A DNA stretch of 64,000 nucleotides, taken from contig NZ_BOOR01000054.1 in NCBI RefSeq assembly GCF_016863335.1, forward strand, positions 45,044 through 109,043, written 5' to 3'. The position numbers and the translations under genes were made by a program. The DNA comes from Planotetraspora thailandica. GTDB taxonomy: Bacteria; Actinomycetota; Actinomycetes; Streptosporangiales; Streptosporangiaceae. Below are positions 23,409 to 31,565 of this stretch, piece by piece (the first letter of the stretch is position 1; the number at the start of each line of letters is the position of its first letter). The notes below the pieces were generated by a model. It saw only the letters and a program-made list of their open reading frames with translations, ran no database searches and was not told the DNA's origin.

Positions 23409-24427
23409 CACGGCGCCAGCGCAGCGAGCGCCGCGGCGGCGGCCCGGTGCCCCTCCACCAGCCGGCCGAGGACGGCGTCGGTCGCCGCGTCGGGCCGGGT
23501 CTGCTCGGCGTGGGCGGCACGATGGTCACGCAGCCGCCGGGCGCCCTCGGACCAGGTGGTCGTCGGGTTGAACGCCGGGACGAACCGCTTGATCTTGCTG
23601 TTGTCGAAGACCGCGCTGTGCTGCAGGTCCCCGACGATCAGGTCGGACCAGAACCAGTCCGGGGCCACGACCGGCAGGAGCTCCGACGGCAGGTGCAGGA
23701 GCCGGGCCGGCGTGCCCTCGGTGCGCCCGACGATGTCGTAGATCTCGTTCCAGGTCAGGGCCTCGTTCGAGGTGATGTGGAAGTCCTCGCCGATCGCCTG
23801 CCAGTTGCCGATCAGGCCGACCAGGCCGACGGCGAAGTCGCGCGCGTGCGTCAGGGTCCACAGGCTGGTGCCGTCTCCGGGCACGACCAGCTCGTCACCC
23901 CGGGCGATGCGGTCCCACGCCGTCCAGTCGCCGGGCAGCGGCGGGTGGGCGTCGTCGTAGGTGTGCGAGGGCCGCACGATCGTGGCCGGGAAGTCCCGCT
24001 CCTCGTACGCCCGGTGCAGGACGTCCTCGGCGGCGATCTTCTCCCGGGCGTACCCCAGGAACGGGTTGCGCCGGGTGGTCGACTCGACGAACGGCACCTG
24101 CCGCACCGGCTTGTGGTAGATCGAGGCGCTGCTGATGTGGATGTACTGGCTCGTGCGGCCGGCCAGGAGGTCCACGGCCGCGGCGGCGTCCTTGGCTCCG
24201 AAACTGAGGAAGTTGACCACGCTGTCGAACGTGGCGCCGCCGAGGGCCCGCCGCAGCGACTCGGCGTCCTCGACGTCGGCCTCGATCGTCGTGACCCCGT
24301 CGGGAAGAGGCCGGCGGCCTGCGGTGCGGCCGCGGTTGAGGACGTGCACGTCCTGGCCCTGACGGACCGACTCGGCCACGCTCGCCGAGCTGATCGTGCC
24401 GGTGCCGCCGATGTAGAGAACCTTCAC
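23408..24427 (-). CDS. NAD-dependent epimerase/dehydratase family protein
   Basis: 339-residue extended SDR. The NAD motif is VLYIGGTGTISSASVAES. The catalytic pair is YAREK (YxxxK) with an upstream ISSAS serine region. VRPSHTYDDAHPP and the C-terminal half resemble the subgroup annotated as sugar- or nucleotide-linked epimerase/reductases in actinomycete sugar operons. The exact reaction is unknown: 3-keto-sugar reduction, C-4 epimerisation or lactone chemistry are all possible. It is co-directional with the tautomerase (45 bp gap) and overlaps the lactonase, so it belongs to the same pathway. Confidence 0.78.
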   Translation of the reverse strand: MKVLYIGGTGTISSASVAESVRQGQDVHVLNRGRTAGRRPLPDGVTTIEADVEDAESLRRALGGATFDSVVNFLSFGAKDAAAAVDLLAGRTSQYIHISSASIYHKPVRQVPFVESTTRRNPFLGYAREKIAAEDVLHRAYEERDFPATIVRPSHTYDDAHPPLPGDWTAWDRIARGDELVVPGDGTSLWTLTHARDFAVGLVGLIGNWQAIGEDFHITSNEALTWNEIYDIVGRTEGTPARLLHLPSELLPVVAPDWFWSDLIVGDLQHSAVFDNSKIKRFVPAFNPTTTWSEGARRLRDHRAAHAEQTRPDAATDAVLGRLVEGHRAAAAALAALAP

Positions 24428-24472
24428 TGCGGGACTCCAGATCTTGGATTTCGTGGATGGTGCGTGAGGCGG

Positions 24473-24838
24473 TCAGCTGCGGGACTTGCCCGCGAACCAG
24501 TCCTCGAAGCCGTTCTCCACGATGCTGATGAGCAGGTCGTCCGGCCGGATGCCGATCTCTTCGAGCTGCTTGGCGATCTGGTCGAACATCGCGTATTTGG
24601 TGGTCACGTCGTACATGTGGACCATCAAAATCTGGATGCTGACCAGCTGCCGCCGCTCGACGCCGTTGTAGCCGGGATCGAAGACGATCTCGCCGGGCTC
24701 GTGGGTGCGGAAGATCTGGAACTTGTCGGTCGGGTCCATGCCGAGGCCGTCGACCAGGGCCTGGTGAATCCCGTCGCTGATCTGCGGGCCCAGCCGCTCG
24801 GCGAGGGAACGTTCGAGGTCGATCTGCACAAGAGGCAA
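24473..24838 (-). CDS. Tautomerase-family protein
   Basis: 121 residues beginning M-PLVQIDLERSLAERLGPQISDGIHQALVDGLGM. Removal of Met would leave the N-terminal proline that serves as catalytic base in the 4-oxalocrotonate tautomerase/MIF superfamily. The second half has LVSIQILMVHMYDVTTKYAMFDQIAKQLEEIGIRPDDLLISIVENG, typical of the longer fused-type members. It would catalyse keto-enol tautomerisation of a keto acid or keto sugar. It is the first gene of the minus-strand sugar operon and lies directly behind a promoter with a LacI-type operator. Confidence 0.82.
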   Translation of the reverse strand: MPLVQIDLERSLAERLGPQISDGIHQALVDGLGMDPTDKFQIFRTHEPGEIVFDPGYNGVERRQLVSIQILMVHMYDVTTKYAMFDQIAKQLEEIGIRPDDLLISIVENGFEDWFAGKSRS

Positions 24839-24862
24839 CGTTGGTTCCTTCGAAAGCCGTGC

Positions 24863-24874
24863 CGAAAAGTTTCG
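24863..24874. promoter_or_regulatory. Candidate LacI operator CGAAA-AG-TTTCG
   Basis: Inverted repeat just downstream of the predicted -10 of the tautomerase operon, so a bound repressor would block initiation. It shares the GAAA/TTTC arms with the sites at 26392-26401 and 26745-26757. Confidence 0.55.
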
Positions 24875-25090
24875 AAAAACAATGGAAACTTGGGGAGTGC
24901 AGAGTCAACGTAGAACGGCCGATCGGCGAACGTCAAGGGCGCTCAAGCCGAGAAAAGGCTGACATAGTGACATTTTTGCTTGTCAGAGGCCTGGCAGGAG
25001 AGTCTGTGCGCCATCGTTCGGCGTCCCACCGCGGCGGTACGGCAGGCCGCACGACGCACCCCTCGGCTGTGCCTGCCCTACAACATCATG

Positions 25091-25112
25091 CCTGATCAGA
25101 GGCATGATCAGG
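25091..25112. repeat. Palindrome CCTGATCA-N6-TGATCAGG
   Basis: Perfect 8-bp arms. It lies between the lacI 3' end and the operon promoter. It could be an operator or a weak hairpin; there is no T tract. Confidence 0.45.
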
Positions 25113-25269
25113 GAGTGGGGACGGCCGGTTGGGGCGGCTCGCAGGCTCGAGCCGCCCGTCCCGGCGATCCGAAAACAACTTTCGCTAAAGTTTCTCGGCC
25201 GTAACGAGGCCGGCAACCGAGGGCTTGGCGGTTACGGAGGTTCGGCCGTAAACCCGGACGTAACGGCGC

Positions 25270-26361
25270 TCAGCCGCGGCGGCGTGATCCGCGCGCCGGC
25301 GGCTGCCACGGCGCGGTGCTCTCGCGCACGACCAGGCTGGTGGACAGCTCCAGGTGCATCGGCGGCTCGCCGGGGGTGTGCGCGGTCTCCAGCACGTTGC
25401 GGATGGCCAGCGCCGCCATCTGGGCGAGTGGCTGCCTGACGGTCGTGAGCTGGGGAGACATCCACTCGCACATCTCGGTGTCGTCGAAGCCGACGACGCT
25501 GAGATCCTCGGGGATGCGCAGACCCCTGGCGTGGGCCTCGTCGTAGACGCCCGCCGCCTGCTGGTCGGACCCCGCGAAGATCGCCGTCGGCGGTTCCGGC
25601 AGGTCGAGCAGTTCGGCCGTGCCGCGCCTGCCGCCCTCCGCGTAGAAGTCGCCCTGCCGTACCAGGCTCTCGTCGAGCGCGAGGCCGGCCCGGCCGAGCG
25701 CGGCGCGGTAGCCGTCGAGGCGCTCCAGGCTGCACCGCCTGTCCATCGGGCCGGTGATCACCCCGATGCGGCGATGGCCCAGCTCGGCCAGGTGCTCGGT
25801 GGCGGCGAAGCCGCCCGCCCAGTTGGTGGCCCCGATCGTCGGGATGTCGCGGTCGTACCCGCCGACCTGGTCGATCACCACGAACGGCGTGTCGATCGGC
25901 CGCAGTTTCTCCACGGCCCCCTGCAGGGTGCTGGTGACCACCAGCACCACGCCGTCGGTCGGCCGGGAGGCCAGCGTCTTCAGCCATTCGCGGGGCTGCG
26001 CCTCGCGGTCGTGGGTGACGGTCAGAACGAGGCTGGCGCCGAGCCGGTAGGCCTCCTGCTCGGCGCCTCTGAGCAGCTCAGAGGCCCAGGCGGTGTCCAG
26101 CTCCGTGATCACGAAGTCGACCAGGCCGACCTTGGCGGTCTCGGCCCTGGTCCGGCGCTGGTAGCCCGTGGAGATCAACGCGTCCTGGACCCGCCTGCGG
26201 GTCTCCTGACCGACCGCCTCGCGGCCGTTGAGCACCTTGCTGACTGTCGGGGCGGACACCCCGGCCGCACGCGCCACCATCGCGATGGTCACACGGTCGC
26301 CGTCGGTGCGCCGGGGGGTTTCTGCCGTCCGCTTCCTCGTGCTCACATGCTCGGTCGCCAC
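25270..26361 (-). CDS. LacI-family transcriptional regulator of the sugar importer
   Basis: 363 residues. The HTH is VTIAMVARAAGVSAPTVSKVLNGREAVGQETRRRVQDAL. The sensor domain ends SVVGFDDTEMCEWMSPQLTTVRQPLAQMAALAIRNVL. The layout resembles actinomycete repressors of xylan- and cello-oligosaccharide uptake. GTG 26361 follows GAGGTG. It is divergent from the ABC importer operon and upstream, in the same direction, of the tautomerase-to-GH3 operon. A GAAA-G-TTTC palindrome at 26392-26401 just before its start suggests autoregulation, and matching sites precede both neighbouring operons. Confidence 0.92.
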   Translation of the reverse strand: MATEHVSTRKRTAETPRRTDGDRVTIAMVARAAGVSAPTVSKVLNGREAVGQETRRRVQDALISTGYQRRTRAETAKVGLVDFVITELDTAWASELLRGAEQEAYRLGASLVLTVTHDREAQPREWLKTLASRPTDGVVLVVTSTLQGAVEKLRPIDTPFVVIDQVGGYDRDIPTIGATNWAGGFAATEHLAELGHRRIGVITGPMDRRCSLERLDGYRAALGRAGLALDESLVRQGDFYAEGGRRGTAELLDLPEPPTAIFAGSDQQAAGVYDEAHARGLRIPEDLSVVGFDDTEMCEWMSPQLTTVRQPLAQMAALAIRNVLETAHTPGEPPMHLELSTSLVVRESTAPWQPPARGSRRRG

Positions 26362-26391
26362 GACACCTCTTCACGCGCTGAACCGGTCTGT

Positions 26392-26401
26392 CGAAAGTTT
26401 C
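26392..26401. promoter_or_regulatory. Candidate autoregulatory operator GAAA-G-TTTC
   Basis: Odd palindrome (with flanking C) 31 bp upstream of the lacI start codon. Same arms as the other two candidate sites. Confidence 0.5.
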
Positions 26402-26744
26402 TCTAACGGTAGCACCGCTGGTGACGGGCCCGTTGACGACGTTGAAGGTAAGCTCCTGACAACCTGAATACCGGCTTGTCCGAATCTTGGCCGCAACCTG
26501 GCCCGCGGGCACGCTCCGGCATCGGCCCGCACGCCCCCCCCGTATGGCCTGCCTCGTGCGATCGGCCCGCGCTGACCTGTGGCTAAGGCGCCGACGATCT
26601 CGGTGGGCGGCCAGGGTGGCGCTCGGCCGGCTGACAACACGACGCCGCCCGGCAAGGTCGTCCTCGTAACTGAACGGAAACAAATTCGGCCGAAGTTCTT
26701 GACACTGTCACTCGGCCGGTGTTTCTCTCTCACGAGAAGACTTT

Positions 26745-26757
26745 CCGAAACTTTCGG
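26745..26757. promoter_or_regulatory. Candidate LacI operator CCGAAA-C-TTTCGG
   Basis: Perfect 13-bp palindrome around one central base, about 40 bp downstream of the TTGACA at 26699-26704 and upstream of the importer genes. It is the best-conserved version of the GAAA-n-TTTC motif in this region. Confidence 0.6.
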
Positions 26758-26918
26758 TTTTCATGCCCCGAGACCCACGCCGACCTCGTCGCCGCGGACG
26801 ACCGGGACCCCCGTGCTCAGGCGGGAGCACACGCCACAACCGTCGTCTCCGTCTCCCCGGAGGACGGCACGGCGTCAACACGACCAGTGCGTGCCAGTCA
26901 CGTGCAAGGAGAGATCAC

Positions 26919-28295
26919 ATGCTGGGATCCTCGCTTATCAACAAGCACCGAGTCTCCGGAGCCGTCGCCGTGCTCGCGGCCTCGGTGCTGACGCTCGCCG
27001 GATGCGCCGGCGGAGGAACGACCGAGACGGCCGACAAGGGCTCCGCCGACTCGGGCAGCATCACCTGGTGGGGATGGACGCCTGACGGGGCTCCCGCCGA
27101 GGCGTACATCAAGGCCTTCAACAAGGTCTATCCGAACATCAAGGTCACCTATAAGAAGCTGACGATCGACGGCTACGACGCCGCCATCCGCCCCGCCCTC
27201 GCCTCCTCGGTCGGGCCGGACGTCTTCGACGTCGCCCCCGGCGCCGCCAACGGCTCGGTCGACATCTACGGGGTCAACGCCGTCGACCTCACCCCCGCGG
27301 TGGCCAAGGTGCTCGGTGCCGACTGGAAGTCCAAGCTCGCCCCCATCGGCGTCTCCAGCCTGACGGTCGACAACAAGCTCGTCGGGCTGTCGGTCGGCTC
27401 CAACTACGCCGGGCCGGTGTGGATCAACCAGGACCTGTTCGACAAGTACGGCCTGAAGCCGCCCACCAACTACGACGAGTGGAAGCAGGTCTGCGCCGAC
27501 TTCAAGACCCACGGCATCAAGTGCTTCGTGCAGGGCGCCGCCCAGACCGCCTTCAACGAGGACACGCTGCAGGCGATCAGCAACAACGTCAAGCCGGGCG
27601 TGTGGGCGCAGGCCCTGGACAAGAAGGTCCCGTGGACCGACCCGACGATCGTCCAGGCGCTGACCATCTGGAAGAAGCTGTTCGACGACAAGATCATGCA
27701 GGACGGCGCCCTCGGCGTTCAGCAGTACCCCGACGCCAACAACGACTTCATGTCGGGCAAGGCCGCCATGGTCATGATGGGCACCTGGTACATGCAGTAC
27801 TCCACCGTCGACGGCAGCACCGCCGCGATCTCCGGCGCCGGCGTGGGCGACCCCAAACCCTTCACCCAGCTGCCCATCGCCTTCCCTGACGTCGCGGGCA
27901 CCGGCAACGTCGGCTCCCTGTACGGCGACGCCGACTTCGGCCTGGCGGTGAACAAGAAGTCCAAGTCCATCGCCGCCGCCACCACCTTCGCGACCTGGCT
28001 CACGACGTCGCAGGCCGGCCAGCAGGCCGTGGCCGACATCCTCAACGACATCCCCGCCCTGACCAGCGTCCAGCCCGACTGGAACACGATCAAGCTGGTC
28101 AACCCGCAGGTGCAGCAGCCCGCGTTGGAGAAGCTGATCACTGACGCGGGCAAGTCGGCCGAGCCGCGCCTGTCGACGGTGAGCGCCGACCTGCAGACCG
28201 CCATCGGCGTCGCGTCGACCACCGTGGCGGCCGGTCAGGCCACGCCGGAGCAGGCGGCCGCGACCCTGCAGAGCACCGCGGAGAAGATCAAGTAG
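26919..28295 (+). CDS. ABC transporter sugar-binding lipoprotein
   Basis: 458-residue extracellular solute-binding protein (family 1). A signal peptide (about residues 8-26) ends in the lipobox LTLAGCAGG, so it is a membrane-anchored lipoprotein. The mature part starts SITWWGWTPDGAPAEAYIKAFNKVYPNIKVTY, typical of oligosaccharide binders. ATG 26919 follows AAGGAG. It delivers substrate to the two permeases encoded next. No ATPase gene is present in the operon, as is usual where a shared MsiK-type ATPase energises several importers. The neighbouring GH3, GH5 and pentose genes suggest a plant-polysaccharide oligomer. Confidence 0.92.
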   Translation: MLGSSLINKHRVSGAVAVLAASVLTLAGCAGGGTTETADKGSADSGSITWWGWTPDGAPAEAYIKAFNKVYPNIKVTYKKLTIDGYDAAIRPALASSVGPDVFDVAPGAANGSVDIYGVNAVDLTPAVAKVLGADWKSKLAPIGVSSLTVDNKLVGLSVGSNYAGPVWINQDLFDKYGLKPPTNYDEWKQVCADFKTHGIKCFVQGAAQTAFNEDTLQAISNNVKPGVWAQALDKKVPWTDPTIVQALTIWKKLFDDKIMQDGALGVQQYPDANNDFMSGKAAMVMMGTWYMQYSTVDGSTAAISGAGVGDPKPFTQLPIAFPDVAGTGNVGSLYGDADFGLAVNKKSKSIAAATTFATWLTTSQAGQQAVADILNDIPALTSVQPDWNTIKLVNPQVQQPALEKLITDAGKSAEPRLSTVSADLQTAIGVASTTVAAGQATPEQAAATLQSTAEKIK

Positions 28296-28338
28296 AGCCG
28301 CAGACGGCACGTCTCATCCCACACGCGCAGGGAGATCC

Positions 28339-29289
28339 ATGACTTCCATCACCTCGCCGGAGACAGGGGCGCGCCGTCCGACGCCCGCCTCTCTCCCGGG
28401 CGCCCCCCGGAAGAGGGGCGGGAGGCCCTCAGGTCTGCCGTGGATCATGCCGGCGTTCGTCTTCGTCGTCGGCCTGATCTACTACTGCATCATCGAGACC
28501 GGTTACCTCTCGACCCTCGACTGGGACGGCACCAGCCCGACCCCTACGTCGGTCGGGGCGGGCAACTACACCGCGATCCTGCAGGACCCCATCTTCTGGA
28601 AGGCCATCTGGCACACGGCGGTCTTCTTGGCCGTGACCTTCGTCGTGCAGACCGCGCTGGGGTTCGTGTTCGCCGCGCTGCTGCACTCGAAGGTGAAGCT
28701 CGGCACCCTCTACAAGGTCCTCGTGTTCACGCCGGTGGTGCTGGCGCCGGCGACGATGGCGCCGGTGTTCCGGCAGATGTTCGCCGCGGACGGCCAGCTG
28801 AACTGGGCGCTGGACCACATCGGGCTCGGGTTCCTCACCCAGCCGTGGCTGGCGCAGTCGAGCACCGCCATGCCCGTGATCATGTTCATCACGGTGTGGC
28901 AGTTCACCGGCCTCACGTTCGTGCTCTACTACGCCGCCATGGGGCAGATCGACCCCGAGACGCTCGAGGCCGCGCGCACCGACGGCGCCAGCAACCTCCG
29001 CGTCCTGGTCAGCATCGTCTGGCCGGGCGTGCGCGGCACCACGGTGGCGCTGGCGATGCTGAGCGTGATCGGGGCGCTGAAGACCTTCGACATCCCCTAC
29101 CTGGTCACCATCGGCGGCCCCAACTACAGCACCGAGTTCCTCGGCACCTACATCTACCGGATGAGCATCCCGATGGCCCACGTCGGCTACGGGGCGGCCC
29201 TGTCGATCCTGCTGCTCATCCTGGCGTTGCTCGGCGCGATCATCGTCGCGACCCGGGCCAACCGGAAGGACGGTGAATCCGGTGTTTGA
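28339..29289 (+). CDS. ABC sugar transporter permease 1
   Basis: 316 residues with six membrane segments (about 34-55, 91-113, 127-145, 175-195, 231-250 and 285-305) and the EAA loop DPETLEAARTDGASNLRVLVSIVWPGVR, which contacts the ATPase. It belongs to the MalF/UgpA-type branch. The ATG at 28339 follows GGGAG, 43 bp after the lipoprotein gene. Its last 17 bp overlap the second permease gene. Confidence 0.92.
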   Translation: MTSITSPETGARRPTPASLPGAPRKRGGRPSGLPWIMPAFVFVVGLIYYCIIETGYLSTLDWDGTSPTPTSVGAGNYTAILQDPIFWKAIWHTAVFLAVTFVVQTALGFVFAALLHSKVKLGTLYKVLVFTPVVLAPATMAPVFRQMFAADGQLNWALDHIGLGFLTQPWLAQSSTAMPVIMFITVWQFTGLTFVLYYAAMGQIDPETLEAARTDGASNLRVLVSIVWPGVRGTTVALAMLSVIGALKTFDIPYLVTIGGPNYSTEFLGTYIYRMSIPMAHVGYGAALSILLLILALLGAIIVATRANRKDGESGV

Positions 29290-30070
29290 GGCGCGCCGGT
29301 TGTCGACCAAGCTGCTGCTCCAGGTCCTCGTGACCCTGCTGATCATCCCGTTCGTCTTCCCCCTGGTGGTCATGATCCAGGGCTCGCTGGCGGGCCAGGG
29401 ATTCGGCAACTACCGGGCCGTGTTCGCCGTCGGCACCGTGGGGACGTTCTTCAGGAACAGCGTCATCGTGTCGGTCTCGACGATCCTGATCGTCTACGTG
29501 CTCACCATGCTCGCCGCCTTCGGGTTCTCCAAGCTGCACATCCGCGGCAAGGAGATCTACTTCTGGATGATCCTGGCCGCGCTCACGCTGCCCGAGGTCG
29601 TGCTGCTCACCCCGCTGTTCGCGACCACTCTGAGCATCGGCGTGTACGACACGTACTGGGCGGTGGTGCTGCCGCTCGCGGCGCTCCAGATCCCGTTCAC
29701 CGTCCTGCTCGCCCGCAAGTTCATCGACGGCGTGCCCGACTCGCTCTTCGACGCCGCCCGGGTCGACGGCGCCAACCTCTTCACGGCCTTCCGCTTCATC
29801 GTGCTGCCGATGACGCGGCCCATCGCCGCGGCGATCGTCGTCCTCACGCTCATCGGCTCCTGGAACGACTACCTCCTGCCGCTGGTGCTGATCCAGGACC
29901 CGGCCAAGCAGACGATCACGCTGCTGCCGCAGTTCTTCGTCAGCCAGTTCAGCAACGACCAGACCAAGGTCCTGGCCAGCGCCGTCATCACCGCGATCCC
30001 CGAGATCGTGGCCTACCTGTGCCTGCAGCGCCTCTTCGAACGGGGCCTGGCGGCCGGCGCGCTCAAGTAG
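29273..30070 (+). CDS. ABC sugar transporter permease 2
   Basis: 265-residue MalG/UgpE-type permease with six membrane helices and the EAA loop DSLFDAARVDGANLFTAFRFIVLPMTRP. It forms the channel with permease 1. The GTG at 29273 lies within the previous gene and follows GGAAGG, so the pair is co-translated. It is 57 bp upstream of the GH5 gene, so importer and hydrolase form one transcription unit. Confidence 0.92.
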   Translation: MNPVFEARRLSTKLLLQVLVTLLIIPFVFPLVVMIQGSLAGQGFGNYRAVFAVGTVGTFFRNSVIVSVSTILIVYVLTMLAAFGFSKLHIRGKEIYFWMILAALTLPEVVLLTPLFATTLSIGVYDTYWAVVLPLAALQIPFTVLLARKFIDGVPDSLFDAARVDGANLFTAFRFIVLPMTRPIAAAIVVLTLIGSWNDYLLPLVLIQDPAKQTITLLPQFFVSQFSNDQTKVLASAVITAIPEIVAYLCLQRLFERGLAAGALK

Positions 30071-30127
30071 CCGGCACTCTCTCGGCCCTCCGCATGATCC
30101 CTCGCCAGATATGAGGAACACACTGCA

Positions 30128-31513
30128 ATGACCTCGAGCAACACAGCCTTCCTCCGCACCTCGGGCCGCCAGTTCGTCGACGAGACGGGCGCCGCCGTAC
30201 GCCTGCGGGGCGTCGCGGTGGGCGGCTGGCTCAACATGGAGAACTTCATCACCGGTTATTCCGGCAACGAGTCGCTGATGCGCGCCACGGTGCGCGAGAT
30301 CCTGGGCGACGAGCGCTACGAGCTGTTCTTCGAGCGGCTGCTGAGCTCGTTCTTCGCCGAGGGCGACGCGAAGTTCCTGGCGGAGATCGGCATGAACTGC
30401 GTGCGCTTCCCCGTCAACTACCGGCATTTCGAAGACGACGACAAGCCGTTCGTGTTCAAGGAGGACGGCTTCCGGCACCTCGACCGGGCCATCGAGGCGT
30501 GCGCGCGGCACGGCATCTACTCGGTCGTCGACCTGCACGCGCTGCCCGGATCGCAGAACCACCACTGGCACTCCGACAACCCGACGCACCGGCCCGCGTT
30601 CTTCGACCACCCCCACTTCCAGGACCGGGTGGTGGCGATGTGGGAGCGCATCGCCGACCACTACAAGGACAACCCGTGGGTGGCGGGCTACAACCCGATC
30701 AACGAGCCCGCCGACGAGTCGCGCAAGGTGGTGGGGCCCTTCTACACCCGCCTGGTGGAGGCGATCCGCGCGGTGGACCCCCGCCACACCCTCTTCCTCG
30801 ACGGCAACACCTACTCGACCGAGTTCGACGTCTTCGACGCCGAGTGGGACAACACCGTCTACGTCTGCCACGACTACGCCGCGCCCGGCATGGGCAACGG
30901 CGGCGACTACCCCGGCGTCACCGACGGCAAGTACTACGACAAGGCCGCACTGGAGGCCAAGTACCTCCAGCGCACCGAGTACACCCGCCGCACCGGCACC
31001 CCGGTCTGGGTGGGGGAGTTCGCCCCGATCTACACCGGTGACGAGCGCAAGGACGCCATGCGCCGGCAGGTCCTGGAGGACCAGCTCGAGATCTACCGTC
31101 GCGACGAGGCGAGCTGGTCGAGCTGGATGTACAAGGACCTCGGCCGCCAGGGCGTGATCAACGTACGGCCCGACTCTCCGTACATGAAGCGCTTCGGCGA
31201 CTTCGTGGCGAAGAAGAACCGGCTCGGCGCCGACAACTGGGGCAGCGACGGCAACGGGATCATCGAGGTGACCAAGCCGTTCCAGGACATGATCGCGCGC
31301 GAGTTCCCCACGTTCGACCCCTACCCGTGGGGCCGTTTCGACTGGGTGCGCACGCTCATCCTCAACATCGCGGTCGCCCAGCCTCTGGCGTACGAGTACG
31401 CCGAGCTGTTCCGCGGCCTCGGTGACGACGAGCTGGTCGCCCTGGCCGAGTCGTTCGCGATCGAGAACTGCGAGGTGCGCACCAGCCTCGTGGAGCAGCT
31501 GAAGGCCGGCTGA
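30128..31513 (+). CDS. Glycoside hydrolase family 5, cytosolic
   Basis: 461 residues forming a GH5 TIM barrel. RLRGVAVGGWLNMENF at the N-terminus and LDRAIEACARHGIYSVVDLHALPGSQNHHWHS are GH5 signatures. The acid/base is E193 in GYNPINEPAD and the nucleophile E297 in TPVWVGEFAPIY. There is no signal peptide and no carbohydrate-binding module, so it hydrolyses oligosaccharides after uptake by the adjoining importer. Specificity (beta-glucoside, beta-mannoside or similar) is not readable. The C-terminal 100 residues extend past the barrel and are unassigned. It is the last gene of the importer operon and is followed by a strong hairpin. Confidence 0.87.
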   Translation: MTSSNTAFLRTSGRQFVDETGAAVRLRGVAVGGWLNMENFITGYSGNESLMRATVREILGDERYELFFERLLSSFFAEGDAKFLAEIGMNCVRFPVNYRHFEDDDKPFVFKEDGFRHLDRAIEACARHGIYSVVDLHALPGSQNHHWHSDNPTHRPAFFDHPHFQDRVVAMWERIADHYKDNPWVAGYNPINEPADESRKVVGPFYTRLVEAIRAVDPRHTLFLDGNTYSTEFDVFDAEWDNTVYVCHDYAAPGMGNGGDYPGVTDGKYYDKAALEAKYLQRTEYTRRTGTPVWVGEFAPIYTGDERKDAMRRQVLEDQLEIYRRDEASWSSWMYKDLGRQGVINVRPDSPYMKRFGDFVAKKNRLGADNWGSDGNGIIEVTKPFQDMIAREFPTFDPYPWGRFDWVRTLILNIAVAQPLAYEYAELFRGLGDDELVALAESFAIENCEVRTSLVEQLKAG

Positions 31514-31531
31514 CCTTACGGCCACGCGATG

Positions 31532-31561
31532 CCGGTCGGCCGGGACGCCCCGGCCGGCCGG
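31532..31561. terminator. Bidirectional terminator hairpin
   Basis: 13-bp stem (31532-31544 with 31549-31561, one G-U/T-G pair) and a 4-nt ACGC loop, between the converging GH5 and HD-domain genes. Very G+C-rich, no clear T run. Confidence 0.75.
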
Positions 31562-31565
31562 AGCC

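Larger units (their letters stand above)
24839..25269. promoter_or_regulatory. 431-bp control region of the minus-strand sugar operon
   Basis: On the minus strand, TTGACT (24903-24908) and CCATTG (24880-24885) are spaced by 17 bp. A CGAAA-AG-TTTCG palindrome (24863-24874) covers the expected start site. Further up lie CCTGATCA-N6-TGATCAGG (25091-25112) and AACTTT-N4-AAAGTT (about 25177-25194). No coding sequence is convincing. Confidence 0.55.
26362..26918. promoter_or_regulatory. 557-bp divergent control region of lacI and the ABC importer
   Basis: Contains GAAA-G-TTTC at 26392-26401 (lacI side), a TTGACA at 26699-26704 and CCGAAA-C-TTTCGG at 26745-26757 (importer side). The importer's 5' leader is about 160 nt or longer. 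No gene in either strand looks real. Confidence 0.55.

Noticed and set aside
26919..31513. Missing ATPase meaning a broken importer
   Set aside because: Actinomycete sugar importers commonly share a distant ATPase; lipoprotein and both permeases are intact.
29240..31525. 761-codon minus-strand frame
   Set aside because: Shadow of the permease 2 and GH5 genes, which carry all family motifs on the plus strand.
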